A stretch of 64,000 nucleotides of DNA from Planctomycetota bacterium (GCA_016200225.1 JACQFD010000021.1:124001-188000), one strand, 5' to 3'. Numbered from the stretch's first letter, positions 38,505-48,706 are shown. Translations and numbers: made by a program. The notes: generated by a model from the letters alone, not told the origin.

Positions 38505-38703
38505 TCCGCCCAAGTTTGCATACTCCCATTCACCTTCCGTCGGTAATCTCATTCTATCAATTTTTTCTATCAATTTTTTTCAACCAAGCATTAATATCGT
38601 TCCATGACACATCGTTCTTCGGACGAGTACTTATTTCAAGATCGCCCACATCGTAACCTGACTCGCACCAAGCCCATTCGGCATTCGTGATTTCATATTG
38701 CGT
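38505..38703 (-). pseudogene. SUMF1/FGE-sulfatase-like domain fragment
   Basis: TQYEITNAEWAWCESGYDVGDLEISTRPKNDVSWNDINAWLKKIDR-[13-bp dup]-MRLPTEGEWEYANLGG; motifs YEvTNaE, VSWddA and RLPTEaEWEYA. Confidence 0.68.
38554..38579. repeat. Tandem 13-bp direct duplication (CTATCAATTTTTT x2)
   Basis: Exact adjacent copies; removing one restores the SUMF1-like reading frame. Confidence 0.9.
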
Positions 38704-39131
38704 GTGAGCCCGGCGAGAAGGTGGTCACGTAGAACGCGCGCCGCCCAAATGCGACATTGCGTTCCACGCTTCGAATTTACGCGATAGCCGATTGAAATAA
38801 TCACATCCAAATTGTAGTATCGAATGGAGCGCGTGACGGCGCGTGCTCCCTCGACTTGAACTACCGAGGAATCCTCGGTAGTTGAGCTAGCGTCCAGTTC
38901 GCCCTCTTTGTAAACATTACGATTGTGAAGGCCGACGGTATCGGAGTCCTTGTTGAACAGAGTGGCGATCTGTCGCTGGCTCAACCAAATCGTATCGCGC
39001 ATGAGACGAACATTGAGATCGATCCTTCCGTCCGGATCTTTATAAAAGACAATCTCGCCGCCGAATGTTGAACTTTCAGCGATTTTCTTCGCGCGTCGAC
39101 TTTTGGTAATTTTCTTGCGTTTCTTCGGCAT
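38631..39131 (-). CDS. RhuM-family protein, C-terminally truncated
   Basis: GEIVFYKDPDGRIDLNVRLMRDTIWLSQRQIATLFNKDSDTVGLHNRNVYKEGELD...YYNLDVIISIGYRVNSKRGTQCRIWAARVLRDHLLAG; homology stops near 38706. Confidence 0.82.
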   Translation of the reverse strand: MPKKRKKITKSRRAKKIAESSTFGGEIVFYKDPDGRIDLNVRLMRDTIWLSQRQIATLFNKDSDTVGLHNRNVYKEGELDASSTTEDSSVVQVEGARAVTRSIRYYNLDVIISIGYRVNSKRGTQCRIWAARVLRDHLLAGLTRNMKSRMPNGLGASQVTMWAILK

Positions 39132-39229
39132 CGAATGCTGCCCCGCTGGTCTTGGCACCGCGACTTGATAGTACTCTCGATGAATCAATCGGTAAAATAA
39201 GAATTGTACGAACGACATGTCGCCCGCGC

Positions 39230-39997
39230 TCACTTCAACTTCTTCTTCAACTCCTCGAACGCCTTTCCACCCGTCTTGTCCCCCGCGACCTTCGCGAGCG
39301 CGAGACCCTGATCGATGACTACAGTTGCGCGATCCTTGCGGCCGAGTTCCACCAACATTCTGGCCATGACGCCGAGATCGTGATATTCGTTCGACGCGAA
39401 GCCCAAATTGTTATGTAATAATCGCGCCATTTGCGCGGAGTCGAGCGCGGCGTCCTTTTCGCCGAGCGCCTCCTGCGCGTCCGCGAGGCCCGCGTAACCG
39501 GACGCGGCGCCCCACCAGTCGCCGAGAGGGCGCGCGAAATCGATACATTTCTGCGATTCGTCCTTCGCCGTTTTGTAGTCTTTCTTTTTCATGGCCTGGC
39601 GCGCGGCGCCGCTCGCTTTTTGGCCGTTGCGAAATTGTTTTTGTTGTTCCGGCGTGAAGCCCGCGTAGCTCGACGCGTAATCGCTAAAAATCGGCCGGCC
39701 GAGCGCTTCGTCGATCAGCAGCGCGCCGCGCACGGCGCGTTCGTGCATTTTCGCGATCTCTTCGGCGGGCGCGGCCCCCTTTTCAATTTTCGCGAGCGCG
39801 CCTTCGAGGTATTCGTCGATCACAGAAAGGGCCTCGTGCGGATGTTCCTTCCACAAATTAACAATTCCGGCCTTGTCTCCCTTGCCGTCGAGTTCTTCAA
39901 ACCGCGACTTGAGTTCATTTCCTTGAAACGCGACGCCGGCGCCAAAAGCGGTCGCGGCGGCCAAAAACATACAAATCGTGCTGCGGAGTGTGGTCAT
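39230..39997 (-). CDS. Exported TPR-like hypothetical protein
   Basis: Signal peptide MTTLRSTICMFLAAATAFG; helical repeat-like sequence. Confidence 0.65.
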   Translation of the reverse strand: MTTLRSTICMFLAAATAFGAGVAFQGNELKSRFEELDGKGDKAGIVNLWKEHPHEALSVIDEYLEGALAKIEKGAAPAEEIAKMHERAVRGALLIDEALGRPIFSDYASSYAGFTPEQQKQFRNGQKASGAARQAMKKKDYKTAKDESQKCIDFARPLGDWWGAASGYAGLADAQEALGEKDAALDSAQMARLLHNNLGFASNEYHDLGVMARMLVELGRKDRATVVIDQGLALAKVAGDKTGGKAFEELKKKLK

Positions 39998-40057
39998 TTT
40001 GTTCGTTTTGATTAATATTGGAGAACGCTTCCTTGAACTTTCCATTCTACTCCGCCA

Positions 40058-41263
40058 TTGCACTTCACATCCAAACTCAGCACACACTCCGACCTTGAAA
40101 CGGCGCTCGGCGAAGTCGCATCCGCGACGCTCCTCGAAATGCGCGGCGCGCGGCCCGACATCGCGTTTCTTTTCATCGGCGGGTATCTCGTTTCCGAAGT
40201 CGAAAACGCCGGCCGCCGGATCCGCGAATTATCCGGCGCGCGCTTTTTGATTGGTTGCACCGCCGGCGGCGTCGTCGGCGGCGGCCGCGAGGTCGAGCAC
40301 CGCGCGTCGGTCGCGCTGACGCTCGCGTCGATGCCGAATGTTAACATTCAACCGTTCCACGTTCTCGAAAATAAGTATCCGAGCGAGGACGCGCCGCCCG
40401 CGGACTGGCACCGCGCGATCGGCGTCGATCCGATCGATGCCGCGGGCGCGTCGCCAACGTTGATTTTGCTGCCCGATCCGTTTACGTCCGATGCGCAGCG
40501 ACTGATCGACGGATTGAATTATGCATATTCGAAAAGTGTAAAGATCGGCGGCCTCGCGAGCGCAGGCAACGAGGGCATGAACCGGCTTTTTCTTAATGAT
40601 GCATCCCTTCGCGAAGGCACGACGGGCGTCGCGCTCTCGGGCGCGATCGAAGTCGAGACCGTGGTCGCGCAGGGTTGCAAACCCGTCGGCGGCGCCGGAA
40701 AAATAACAAAAGCCCAGCGCTTCTTTTTGATGGAAGTCGACGGCAAGCCCGCGATCGATTTCATACAGGCGCAGGTCGATTCCTTTACTAATGAAGAACG
40801 CGAACTCGCGCGCACGGCGCTGTTTCTCGGAATTGTTATGGACCCGTTTCGCGATCGCGAACCGTCGCAGGGCGATTATTTAATTCGCAATATCATGGGC
40901 GTCGACCGCGAACGCGGATATGTAGCCATCGGCGCGCAACTGTCGATCGGCCGGACCGTGCAACTGCACGTCCGCGACCGCCAGACGAGCATGGACGACC
41001 TGTTGGCCGTCCTCCGGCGGACCCGCGCCGGAACCGCAGGCGCTCCCGCGGGCGCGCTTCTTTTCAGCTGCCTCGGACGCGGGCGCAACCTTTATGGCGA
41101 ACCCGACAAGGACTCGAAGCTCTTCAAGTCGGTCGTGGGCGACGTGCCTCTCGGCGGCTTCTTCTGCAACGGCGAAATTGGACCCGTCTCCGGCGAGACC
41201 TACATCCATGGTTTCACGTCGAGTTTCGGGTTATTCAAAACACCGGCCGACATTCGAACGTAA
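40058..41263 (+). CDS. FIST domain protein
   Basis: IAFLFIGGYLV...ARFLIGCTAGGVVGGGREVEHRASVALTLASMP...ALLFSCLGRGRNLYGEPDKDSKLFKSVVGDVPLGGFFCNGEIGPVSGETYIHGFTSSFGLF. Confidence 0.9.
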   Translation: MHFTSKLSTHSDLETALGEVASATLLEMRGARPDIAFLFIGGYLVSEVENAGRRIRELSGARFLIGCTAGGVVGGGREVEHRASVALTLASMPNVNIQPFHVLENKYPSEDAPPADWHRAIGVDPIDAAGASPTLILLPDPFTSDAQRLIDGLNYAYSKSVKIGGLASAGNEGMNRLFLNDASLREGTTGVALSGAIEVETVVAQGCKPVGGAGKITKAQRFFLMEVDGKPAIDFIQAQVDSFTNEERELARTALFLGIVMDPFRDREPSQGDYLIRNIMGVDRERGYVAIGAQLSIGRTVQLHVRDRQTSMDDLLAVLRRTRAGTAGAPAGALLFSCLGRGRNLYGEPDKDSKLFKSVVGDVPLGGFFCNGEIGPVSGETYIHGFTSSFGLFKTPADIRT

Positions 41264-41276
41264 CAACGTCACAACG

Positions 41277-42440
41277 ATGAAAACCACTCCGCTCACCGCT
41301 GGTTTACTCATTTTCACCGCGGCCGTCGGCGGCCTTGCGCTCGGCCGCGTATTTACAGATCGAAGCGGCGGCGACGACGGGGTTCATAACTCAAACGCGA
41401 CGCCGCGCGCGATCGCCCCCCGCGGCGAACTCGAACCCGAGGAAAAAACGACCGTCGAACTGTTCAAACGCGTCGCGCCATCGGTTGTATATATTACAAA
41501 ATACGGGATTCATCAGGTGCAAACCGGCTGGTTCACGCGCGACGCGATGACCATTCCGGAGGGCACGGGCTCGGGGTTCATCTGGAGCGAAGACGGTTAT
41601 ATTGTTACCAATCGCCACGTCGTCGCCGATATCACACAAGGCAGTCAGTGGCGCGTCACGCTACCCGACCAAAATGTTACGTATGAAGCCAAGGTCGTCG
41701 GCATCGCGTCCGAAAAAGACCTCGCCGTTCTAAAGATTGACGCCGACACGAAACTGACGCCGATCAGCGTCGGCGAATCGAAGGATCTGCAGGTCGGCCA
41801 GAAAGTCTATGCGATCGGCAACCCGTTCGGCCTCGATCAAACATTAACGAAAGGTATTATTAGCGCGCTGCATCGCGAGATTAATTCCCAGGCGCGCGGA
41901 CGCACGATCGCCGACGTGATTCAAACGGATGCGGCGATCAATCCGGGCAACTCGGGCGGTCCGCTCCTCGACAGCGCGGGACGGCTGATCGGCGTGAATA
42001 CCGCAATTGCAACATTATCGGGCTCGAGCGCGGGCGTCGGTTTCGCGGTGCCGGTCGACACGATCAATCAAATCGTTCCGCAATTGATAAAATTCGGATA
42101 CGTCGTGCGTCCGGGCCTCGGCATCGTCCCCGCGGACGAAAACGCGGCGCGGCAATTGGGAATCGCCAAGGGCGTGCTCATCAAGGACGTCGCCGTCGGC
42201 AGCGGCGCGGAAGACGCCGGTCTGCAGGGCGCGGAAGTCGTCGAAACGCGGAAAGGCTACAAATTGCGAAAAGCCGACGTCATCGTGGCCGTGAACGGTC
42301 AGGCGATCAATAACAGCAACGATTTATATAATGTTCTCGATAAGTACAAAGCCGGAGACAGCGTCAAAGTCACCATCGACCGCGACAGCGGGAAGAAAGT
42401 CGAGAAAACTATTACTTTGCAGGAGATGCGGCAGAATTAG
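41277..42440 (+). CDS. HtrA/DegP-like S1C serine protease with PDZ domain
   Basis: GTGSGFIWSEDGYIVTNRHVV, KDLAVLKID, INPGNSGGPLLDSAGRLIGVNTAI, C-terminal PDZ-like region. Confidence 0.93.
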   Translation: MKTTPLTAGLLIFTAAVGGLALGRVFTDRSGGDDGVHNSNATPRAIAPRGELEPEEKTTVELFKRVAPSVVYITKYGIHQVQTGWFTRDAMTIPEGTGSGFIWSEDGYIVTNRHVVADITQGSQWRVTLPDQNVTYEAKVVGIASEKDLAVLKIDADTKLTPISVGESKDLQVGQKVYAIGNPFGLDQTLTKGIISALHREINSQARGRTIADVIQTDAAINPGNSGGPLLDSAGRLIGVNTAIATLSGSSAGVGFAVPVDTINQIVPQLIKFGYVVRPGLGIVPADENAARQLGIAKGVLIKDVAVGSGAEDAGLQGAEVVETRKGYKLRKADVIVAVNGQAINNSNDLYNVLDKYKAGDSVKVTIDRDSGKKVEKTITLQEMRQN

Positions 42441-42462
42441 TTTTCTGCGCCGCGCAATACCT

Positions 42463-44094
42463 CTAAATAATTCTATACGCCGCCGAATACGCGTCCTTTC
42501 CGCTGGACTTGCGGACGCGGGCGTTCGCGGCGAGGTGTTCGAGGACTTTGTAAATCGTTTCCTGTTCGTCGTTCAATTCGGGAACGGACGCGGCGAGGGC
42601 GTCGACGGTCAACGGGACGGCGGTTCGTTTCAGTTCGTTAAGAATCCTATTTTGTATATTTAACACTCCGGCGGCGGCTTTCTTACCGGCTTCGACGCCC
42701 GGTTGATGATAAGCGTTGATGCCGACGAGGCTCGCATAGTGACCGACCGTGCGTTCGTACATCGCGATCAGTGCGCCCAACATGCGCGCGTCGACGTGCG
42801 TGAGCGTAATCGTTACAGATTCGCGGCCCTTGTCGCGGAGCGCGCTGCGCGTGCCCTGAAGAAACGCGGATAAGTAATCTCCGGATTGGACGCCCGGCTC
42901 GACGTCGAAGGGCGCGGACCCCTCCGCGACGTTGCCGCGATCTTTTAACACTTCGACGAATGTAACGAAAAAGTTATGGACGCCCTCGCGCAATTGTTGC
43001 ACGTACGCGTGCTGGTCGGTCGATCCTTTATTACCATAAACGGCGATGCCCTGCTCGACGACGCGCCCCGTCAGATCCTTCTCCTTGCCGAGCGATTCCA
43101 TCACCAATTGTTGTAAGTAACGGCTGAACAATTCGAGCCGGTCCTTATAGGGCAATATGACCATGTCCTTCTTTCCGGCGCCGCCCGTCGCGTGGTGCCA
43201 CGCCAATGCTAACAATGCGGCGGGGTTCCGGTTCGTCTCGCGCGAACGCGTCTGCGCGTCCATCGCCTTCGCGCCCGCGAGAAATTCGCTAATATTCGTT
43301 CCCTGCAGCGCCATCGGCAGCAATCCGACCGCGGACATGATCGACGTGCGGCCGCCGACGAAATCCCAGAGCGGAAACCGGTCGAGCCACTTTTCGCCAA
43401 TCGCCAATTTGTCCAATTCGGAACCGGGACATGTGATCGCGACAAAATGCTTATTAAATTCGAGGCCCGCCCTTTTGTAAGCATTCGCGACTTCGAGCAT
43501 GCCGTTGCGCGTTTCCTTGGTGCCGCCCGATTTGGAAGTGACGATCGTCAACGTCGCCGCGAGCCCGCCCGCCGCGGCCGCGATGCGCGTGAGCACGCCG
43601 TCGATGCCGTCGGGATCTGTATTATCACAAAAAAACATTCGCATGCGATCGTTTGGCGAAGCCATCGCGGCCGCCGCGAGCTGCGGGCCGAGCGCCGAAC
43701 CGCCGATCCCGATCACGAGCACGTTTGTAAATTTTGTCGCCGGACGCGCGCGCGTTTCGCCGCGGTGCACGCTTCCCGAGAACGCTAATATTCGTTTGAT
43801 GGTCGAATCGATCTCGGCGCGAACGCCGAGATCCGGCGCGAGTTTCGGATCGCGCAGCCAATAATGGCCAACCTGCCGCCCTTCGTCCGGATTGGCGATG
43901 TCGCCCGATTCCAAATGTTGCATCCCATCATAAGCTTTCTGAAGCCGCGGCTCCATTTCGCTTTTGAAACCCGCGGGCATCGCGATTCCGCTCAAGTCGA
44001 GCGCAAAACCGAGATCGGAAAAGATATAATTATTTTCCTTGAAATTCAGCCATCGGGACGAGGCGGACGTCTGTTTGGGATTCATTGTTTGCAT
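42463..44094 (-). CDS. pgi: Glucose-6-phosphate isomerase
   Basis: VLVIGIGGSALGPQLAAAAM, VTSKSGGTKETRNGM, FVGGRTSIMSAVGLLPMALQG, KGSTDQHAYVQQLREG. Confidence 0.93.
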   Translation of the reverse strand: MQTMNPKQTSASSRWLNFKENNYIFSDLGFALDLSGIAMPAGFKSEMEPRLQKAYDGMQHLESGDIANPDEGRQVGHYWLRDPKLAPDLGVRAEIDSTIKRILAFSGSVHRGETRARPATKFTNVLVIGIGGSALGPQLAAAAMASPNDRMRMFFCDNTDPDGIDGVLTRIAAAAGGLAATLTIVTSKSGGTKETRNGMLEVANAYKRAGLEFNKHFVAITCPGSELDKLAIGEKWLDRFPLWDFVGGRTSIMSAVGLLPMALQGTNISEFLAGAKAMDAQTRSRETNRNPAALLALAWHHATGGAGKKDMVILPYKDRLELFSRYLQQLVMESLGKEKDLTGRVVEQGIAVYGNKGSTDQHAYVQQLREGVHNFFVTFVEVLKDRGNVAEGSAPFDVEPGVQSGDYLSAFLQGTRSALRDKGRESVTITLTHVDARMLGALIAMYERTVGHYASLVGINAYHQPGVEAGKKAAAGVLNIQNRILNELKRTAVPLTVDALAASVPELNDEQETIYKVLEHLAANARVRKSSGKDAYSAAYRII

Positions 44095-44134
44095 ACCCTT
44101 TGTCTATCGTCATTTGCGGAATTGCCCATGAAAT

Positions 44135-44974
44135 TCAATTCTTCGGGACTTCGTCGATTTCGATTTGTACAAACCACCGCCTCCAGTCGGACTGGCCGGG
44201 GCGCAGCCGGATCAGCCCTTCGCCGGTATTGAGCGATTTCGCGGGCCCGCTCCAAGGTTCGAGGCAAACAAAATCCTTTCCCGGCAGCGTCCAAACCACG
44301 GCGCACGGAAAACCGCCGTAATCGAGGCGAACACCGGTCCGGCCCGGAGCATTTCGAAGGCGGACGGCGCCGCCGTTCGGGTCGAGAATATGATAATCGA
44401 CTTCGCCGCCCGCGAGCGCCGGCGATTTATAGTCTACAATTTTGCCGAGTAAATTATCGAACGCGCGCGTCGCGACCGCTTCGATGCGCGCGACGCTCTT
44501 GTCCGCTTCGGAAAAGTTAAAATAAGGATGGAATCCAATCTGCGCCGGCATCGGTCGCGCGCCGGTGTTCGTTATGCAAGATTCGACGCCGATCGAATGT
44601 TCGAACAATTGATATGAAACTATTAATTCAAATTCATATGGATACATCGCGCGCGTCGAATCGTTGGAAGCGAAACGCATCGCCAATTTACCGATGTTGA
44701 CGTCGGCATCGACGAACGTCCACGGCTGTTCTCGCGCGAAACCGTGGCGCGGCAGCCGGATTTCCGCTCCTTCGAACGCGGCGCGGCCTCCTTCGAGCGG
44801 CCCCGCGATCGGAAAAAGTATCGGAATGCCGCCGCGGACGTTTTTTGTAGTATCAAGAAACGTCGATTCGTCAAAATATAATATTTCCCGTCCGTCGATC
44901 GCGGCGCGCGTCGCGATCCCGCCGCGCTCCGGAGCGAATTCGATCCACGACGCGCCGTCGTCCGATTTGAGCAT
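44135..44974 (-). CDS. Aldose 1-epimerase / glucose-6-phosphate 1-epimerase family
   Basis: GGIPILFPIAGPLEGG, RLPRHGFAREQPWTF, IGFHPYFNFSE, ALAGGEVDYHILDP. Confidence 0.85.
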   Translation of the reverse strand: MLKSDDGASWIEFAPERGGIATRAAIDGREILYFDESTFLDTTKNVRGGIPILFPIAGPLEGGRAAFEGAEIRLPRHGFAREQPWTFVDADVNIGKLAMRFASNDSTRAMYPYEFELIVSYQLFEHSIGVESCITNTGARPMPAQIGFHPYFNFSEADKSVARIEAVATRAFDNLLGKIVDYKSPALAGGEVDYHILDPNGGAVRLRNAPGRTGVRLDYGGFPCAVVWTLPGKDFVCLEPWSGPAKSLNTGEGLIRLRPGQSDWRRWFVQIEIDEVPKN

Positions 44975-45024
44975 AGTTGTTTCGAATGGTCCGCGGCGCG
45001 ATCGGCTCAAGTGAAACATATTTG

Positions 45025-45498
45025 CTATTCCGGTTTTCGATGAATTACAAAATCGATTTCGAGCATTTCGTACGGCGCCGCGTGCATTCCCAAATGTTCA
45101 TAAACGGCGCGCGCCCGGCGATTCTCCTTTTCTACATACAATCGGACGCCGCACGCGCCCGCCGCGCGCGCGGCGCCGAGCACGTGCGCGTGCAAGGATT
45201 TGTAAACTCCTCGATTACGATATTTAGGATCCGTGTAAACGCTCTGAATCCACCAGAAATCCGCGTTGCGCCAGTCGCTCCATTCGTACGTCACCATCAT
45301 TTGGCCGGCGGGAATGCCGTCGATTTCACAAATCCAGTAACGGCCGCGCGTTGGATTTTCGAGAACCGCGGACACTCCCGCGGCAATGCGCGCGGCGGGG
45401 AGTTCGATGCTCTCCGATTCGCGCGCCATTTCACAATTAAACCGCGCGATGATCCGCGCGTCTTCGGGGGTCGCGGGACGGACGTTCAGCATGCGCAT
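45025..45498 (-). CDS. GNAT-family N-acetyltransferase
   Basis: VRPATPEDARIIARFN, IQSVYTDPKYRNRGVYKSLHAHVLGAARAAGACGVRLYVEKENRRARAVYEHLGM. Confidence 0.88.
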   Translation of the reverse strand: MRMLNVRPATPEDARIIARFNCEMARESESIELPAARIAAGVSAVLENPTRGRYWICEIDGIPAGQMMVTYEWSDWRNADFWWIQSVYTDPKYRNRGVYKSLHAHVLGAARAAGACGVRLYVEKENRRARAVYEHLGMHAAPYEMLEIDFVIHRKPE

Positions 45499-45516
45499 CG
45501 TTTATCGGTGAATGAA

Positions 45517-46404
45517 CTATTTCTGGCCAGGTTCGCGCTTGTTGAGAGCCCACTCGAAATCGAAATAATAATTCTTACCGTTCACCGGCACGCGATTGTC
45601 CTTCCGCCAGAAATTGATGGCGTCGCGAACCGTCGGACCGGCCACGCCTCGGCCGCGCGCATAATCCACGAATTCGCGTTCGAACCGATCGAACACTTCG
45701 GAAAGCGTCAGACTCCCCTCTGGATTATCGTTGTTCTTCGGGCCCGTGCGCACGTTGCGCGGATCGTTACAAAACTCGACGGCGGCCTCCTCGGCGATCT
45801 TGTCGAAGTTTTCGCCTCCCGGCGCCTCGGCGCGCAGGCGCGGACCGCCGAGCGTTCCGTTGCTAATTAAAAAATGCACGCGCGGATCGCCGCTGAACGA
45901 CGCTTTTTTCTCGATTTCGTCGAGACTCATGCGCTCGCCCCCGACGATGACGCCGGACAATACTCCAAAAAACTTCATGCGCGACGGGAGCGAATCGCCG
46001 ACCGTATCGGTAATATTCTTTTCGATAATCTGGCGGATCACGCTGGCATTATACGCATTAACCCAGTATGCCATTTGATGCCATTTGTTCGGAAATAGAG
46101 ATTTGTCGTTTTCGGGCGACGTCTGCGCGAGCTGGCCGAGATATTTATCCAATTGAGCATGCTCGAGCCGGAGGCCGCCGTAGTCGACGCGTCCGGTTTT
46201 ATCTGTAATTTTCTTCAAGACCGCGTCGAAGTCCGCGTGCGAAAACGCATTCTTTGCATCTCGCGGCGGCGCCGTTTTCGCCACGGGCACGTCGATCGTC
46301 GAGCACGCCGCCGCGAGGACGGCGGAGAGCCCGATCGCAAAAACCTTCATCGCCGCGGCGATCGTTAAACTTCTGGATTGCATTTTCATGGCTTTGTTTC
46401 GCAT
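45517..46404 (-). CDS. DUF547 lipoprotein
   Basis: Lipobox LAAACST; WHQMAYWVNAYNASVIRQIIEKNI, DPRVHFLISNGTLGGPRLRAEA. Confidence 0.85.
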   Translation of the reverse strand: MRNKAMKMQSRSLTIAAAMKVFAIGLSAVLAAACSTIDVPVAKTAPPRDAKNAFSHADFDAVLKKITDKTGRVDYGGLRLEHAQLDKYLGQLAQTSPENDKSLFPNKWHQMAYWVNAYNASVIRQIIEKNITDTVGDSLPSRMKFFGVLSGVIVGGERMSLDEIEKKASFSGDPRVHFLISNGTLGGPRLRAEAPGGENFDKIAEEAAVEFCNDPRNVRTGPKNNDNPEGSLTLSEVFDRFEREFVDYARGRGVAGPTVRDAINFWRKDNRVPVNGKNYYFDFEWALNKREPGQK

Positions 46405-46505
46405 GGATTCCTTTGCAATGGTTACAAAAATGCAGCCAACTTCAAGGCGAATCGAACACCGCGCGCCGCGGGAACCCACGGGTTGTAGCGGCGCGCGCCG
46501 CACGA

Positions 46506-47465
46506 CTACTTTTCCGCTTTCGCGGGCTTCGACGACGCGCCTTCTTGAAGAGGCGCCGGCGCGAACGGTCCATCGACCCGCCACGTGAGCGAGGCCCAAA
46601 AGCTCTCCCACTGCGCCCCCGGATGATCGGTGTCGGCGAGCGGATGCGCCCGCTCCATATGCACGCACGAGGCGAGCCAGTCGCCGCCGCCGCCGATCGG
46701 AATTGTTACAAATCCGTCCGCGTCCGTTCGGAGGCGCGCGGGTGCCGGGCGCGACGCGGCGTCCGCGCTCGCGCGCCGGAACACCTGCACGAGCGCGTTC
46801 GCGAGCGGCGCCTCTTGATACAAAACACGGACGCGGAGTTCGGCCCCCGCGCGCAGCCGCGAGGGATCCGCGCAAGGGACGATTTCGAGCGGAAGCTTCG
46901 CGGGATTTGTAACAAATTCGGCCGATTGTTTAAGTTCCTTTTTCGCGGTGTCCGCCGAATTTTTAGTATCCCCGGCTTCATTGATATATATAATCGATTT
47001 CGCGCAGCGTTGATACAATTCTCGCGACACGGAATCCTGTTCGCCGCGCTGGACACGGAGTTCGCGGATCGATTCCAACCCCGCTTCGGTCAAATACTCG
47101 TCGAATTTCGCGGGCTCGAGTTCGAGATAGGATCGATTCGAATGTAAAACTAACAATAACGGTCCCGCCGCGCGCGCTTTCACGGAGCCGGTTTCCATGT
47201 CGGCGGCGAGCGCTTCCAAGAGGTCGCGCGAACCGAGCGCGTCGATCGCGCGCAACGAACGGAGTTTGCCGGGCGTGAGCGGTTTGCGATTTTCGCCGCG
47301 AAACGCGACGCCCGACCACGCTTCGAGCGGAATCGCCGTTCCGACGCCGGCCGGCCCGCGCGGATCGATCCAGAATTCATGCGCGAACGCGACGGAGGCA
47401 ATTGTAAATATTGCGAACGCGGCCGCGGCGCGCACGGCGTTTCGCGACGCGAATTTGGGTTTCAT
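46506..47465 (-). CDS. DUF4198-like exported protein
   Basis: AHEFWIDPRGPAG, GAELRVRVLYQEAPLANALVQVFRR, TDADGFVTIPIGGGGDWLASCVHM. Confidence 0.78.
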   Translation of the reverse strand: MKPKFASRNAVRAAAAFAIFTIASVAFAHEFWIDPRGPAGVGTAIPLEAWSGVAFRGENRKPLTPGKLRSLRAIDALGSRDLLEALAADMETGSVKARAAGPLLLVLHSNRSYLELEPAKFDEYLTEAGLESIRELRVQRGEQDSVSRELYQRCAKSIIYINEAGDTKNSADTAKKELKQSAEFVTNPAKLPLEIVPCADPSRLRAGAELRVRVLYQEAPLANALVQVFRRASADAASRPAPARLRTDADGFVTIPIGGGGDWLASCVHMERAHPLADTDHPGAQWESFWASLTWRVDGPFAPAPLQEGASSKPAKAEK

Positions 47466-47551
47466 TGGAGAATTACAAAAGCTTGGACGCGGACGGCGTC
47501 CAAATGCATGCTATCGCGGGTCCATTCCATCTCGAATAAATATAATTAAAC

Positions 47552-48706
47552 ATGCCCGCAATCCGCGTCGCGCTCATCGGCACCCAATTCATGGGACGCG
47601 TCCATTCCCACGCGTTTCATACCGTCGCGTCGTTTTTCCCGCTCGACGCGCCGCCCGACATGACAGTGATCTGCGGCCGGAATCCCGAGCGCACGCACGC
47701 GATGGCGGAGCGATTCGGATGGCGCGAATCGTCGCTCGACTGGCGAAAAGTAATCGCGCGAAAAGATATCGATCTCGTCGACGTCGCGACTCCCGGCGAC
47801 ACGCATGCCGAAATCGCGATCGCGGCGTTGAAGGCCGGGAAGCACGTGATTTGTGAAAAGCCGCTCGCGAACACGGCCGCGGAGGCTCGCGCGATGGCGG
47901 CGGCCGCGAAGAAGGCCGGAACTGTAAATTTGTGCGCGTTTAATTATCGGCGCGTCCCGGCAATCGCGCATGCACAACAAATGATCGCGCGCGGCGATTT
48001 GGGTAAAATATATCATTTCCGCGCGCGCTATCTTCAGGACTGGATCATGGATCCCGAGTTTCCGCTCGTCTGGAGACTACAAAAAGACCGGGCCGGCTCC
48101 GGTCCGCACGGCGATTTGAACGCGCACATCGTCGATCTCGCGCGCTTCCTCGTCGGCGATTTTTTTGAAGTATGCGGCATGATGGAAACGTTTATTAAAC
48201 AACGCCCCGTCGTAGCGGGCGACGGCGAACTCGGACGCGCTCGCGGCGGCAAAGCTAAAAAAATGGGGGCCGTGACCGTCGAGGACGCGGCGTTGTTTCT
48301 CGCACGCTTCAAAAACTGCGCGCTCGGCTCGTTCGAAGCGACGCGTTTCGCGGCCGGACGAAAAAATCATAATACTTTTGAAGTTAACGGATCGAAAGGT
48401 TCGTTAGTATTCGATCTCGAAGAACTTAATGTTCTGAAATATTACAATTGCGCCGACGCGGCGACCGAGCGCGGCTTCCGCACGATCCTCTGCACCGACG
48501 CCGGCCATCCCTACGCCGGCCGCTGGTGGCCCGCCGGACACATCATTGGTTATGAACACACGTTCACGCACGAGGTCTGGGAGGTGCTTCGCGCGATCGA
48601 GGGCAAAACGACCGTCAAACCCGACTTCGAGGATGGAAGCCGGTGTCAGGACGTGTTGAATGCCGTCGAACGCTCCGTTGTAAAGCGCTGTTGGGTAAAA
48701 GTTTAG
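47552..48706 (+). CDS. Gfo/Idh/MocA-family oxidoreductase
   Basis: VALIGTQFMGRVHSHAF, DIDLVDVATPGDTHAEIAIAALKAGKHVICEKPLANTAAEARAM. Confidence 0.93.
   Translation: MPAIRVALIGTQFMGRVHSHAFHTVASFFPLDAPPDMTVICGRNPERTHAMAERFGWRESSLDWRKVIARKDIDLVDVATPGDTHAEIAIAALKAGKHVICEKPLANTAAEARAMAAAAKKAGTVNLCAFNYRRVPAIAHAQQMIARGDLGKIYHFRARYLQDWIMDPEFPLVWRLQKDRAGSGPHGDLNAHIVDLARFLVGDFFEVCGMMETFIKQRPVVAGDGELGRARGGKAKKMGAVTVEDAALFLARFKNCALGSFEATRFAAGRKNHNTFEVNGSKGSLVFDLEELNVLKYYNCADAATERGFRTILCTDAGHPYAGRWWPAGHIIGYEHTFTHEVWEVLRAIEGKTTVKPDFEDGSRCQDVLNAVERSVVKRCWVKV

Noticed and set aside
38391-38573. 60-aa minus ORF as a real gene
   Set aside because: It is a composite: SUMF1-like RLPTEGEWEYANLGG followed by antisense of the MBL remnant and HEPN 3' end.
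44977-45870. 297-aa + strand ORF
   Set aside because: Antisense to the GNAT and DUF547 genes, both of which carry clear family motifs.
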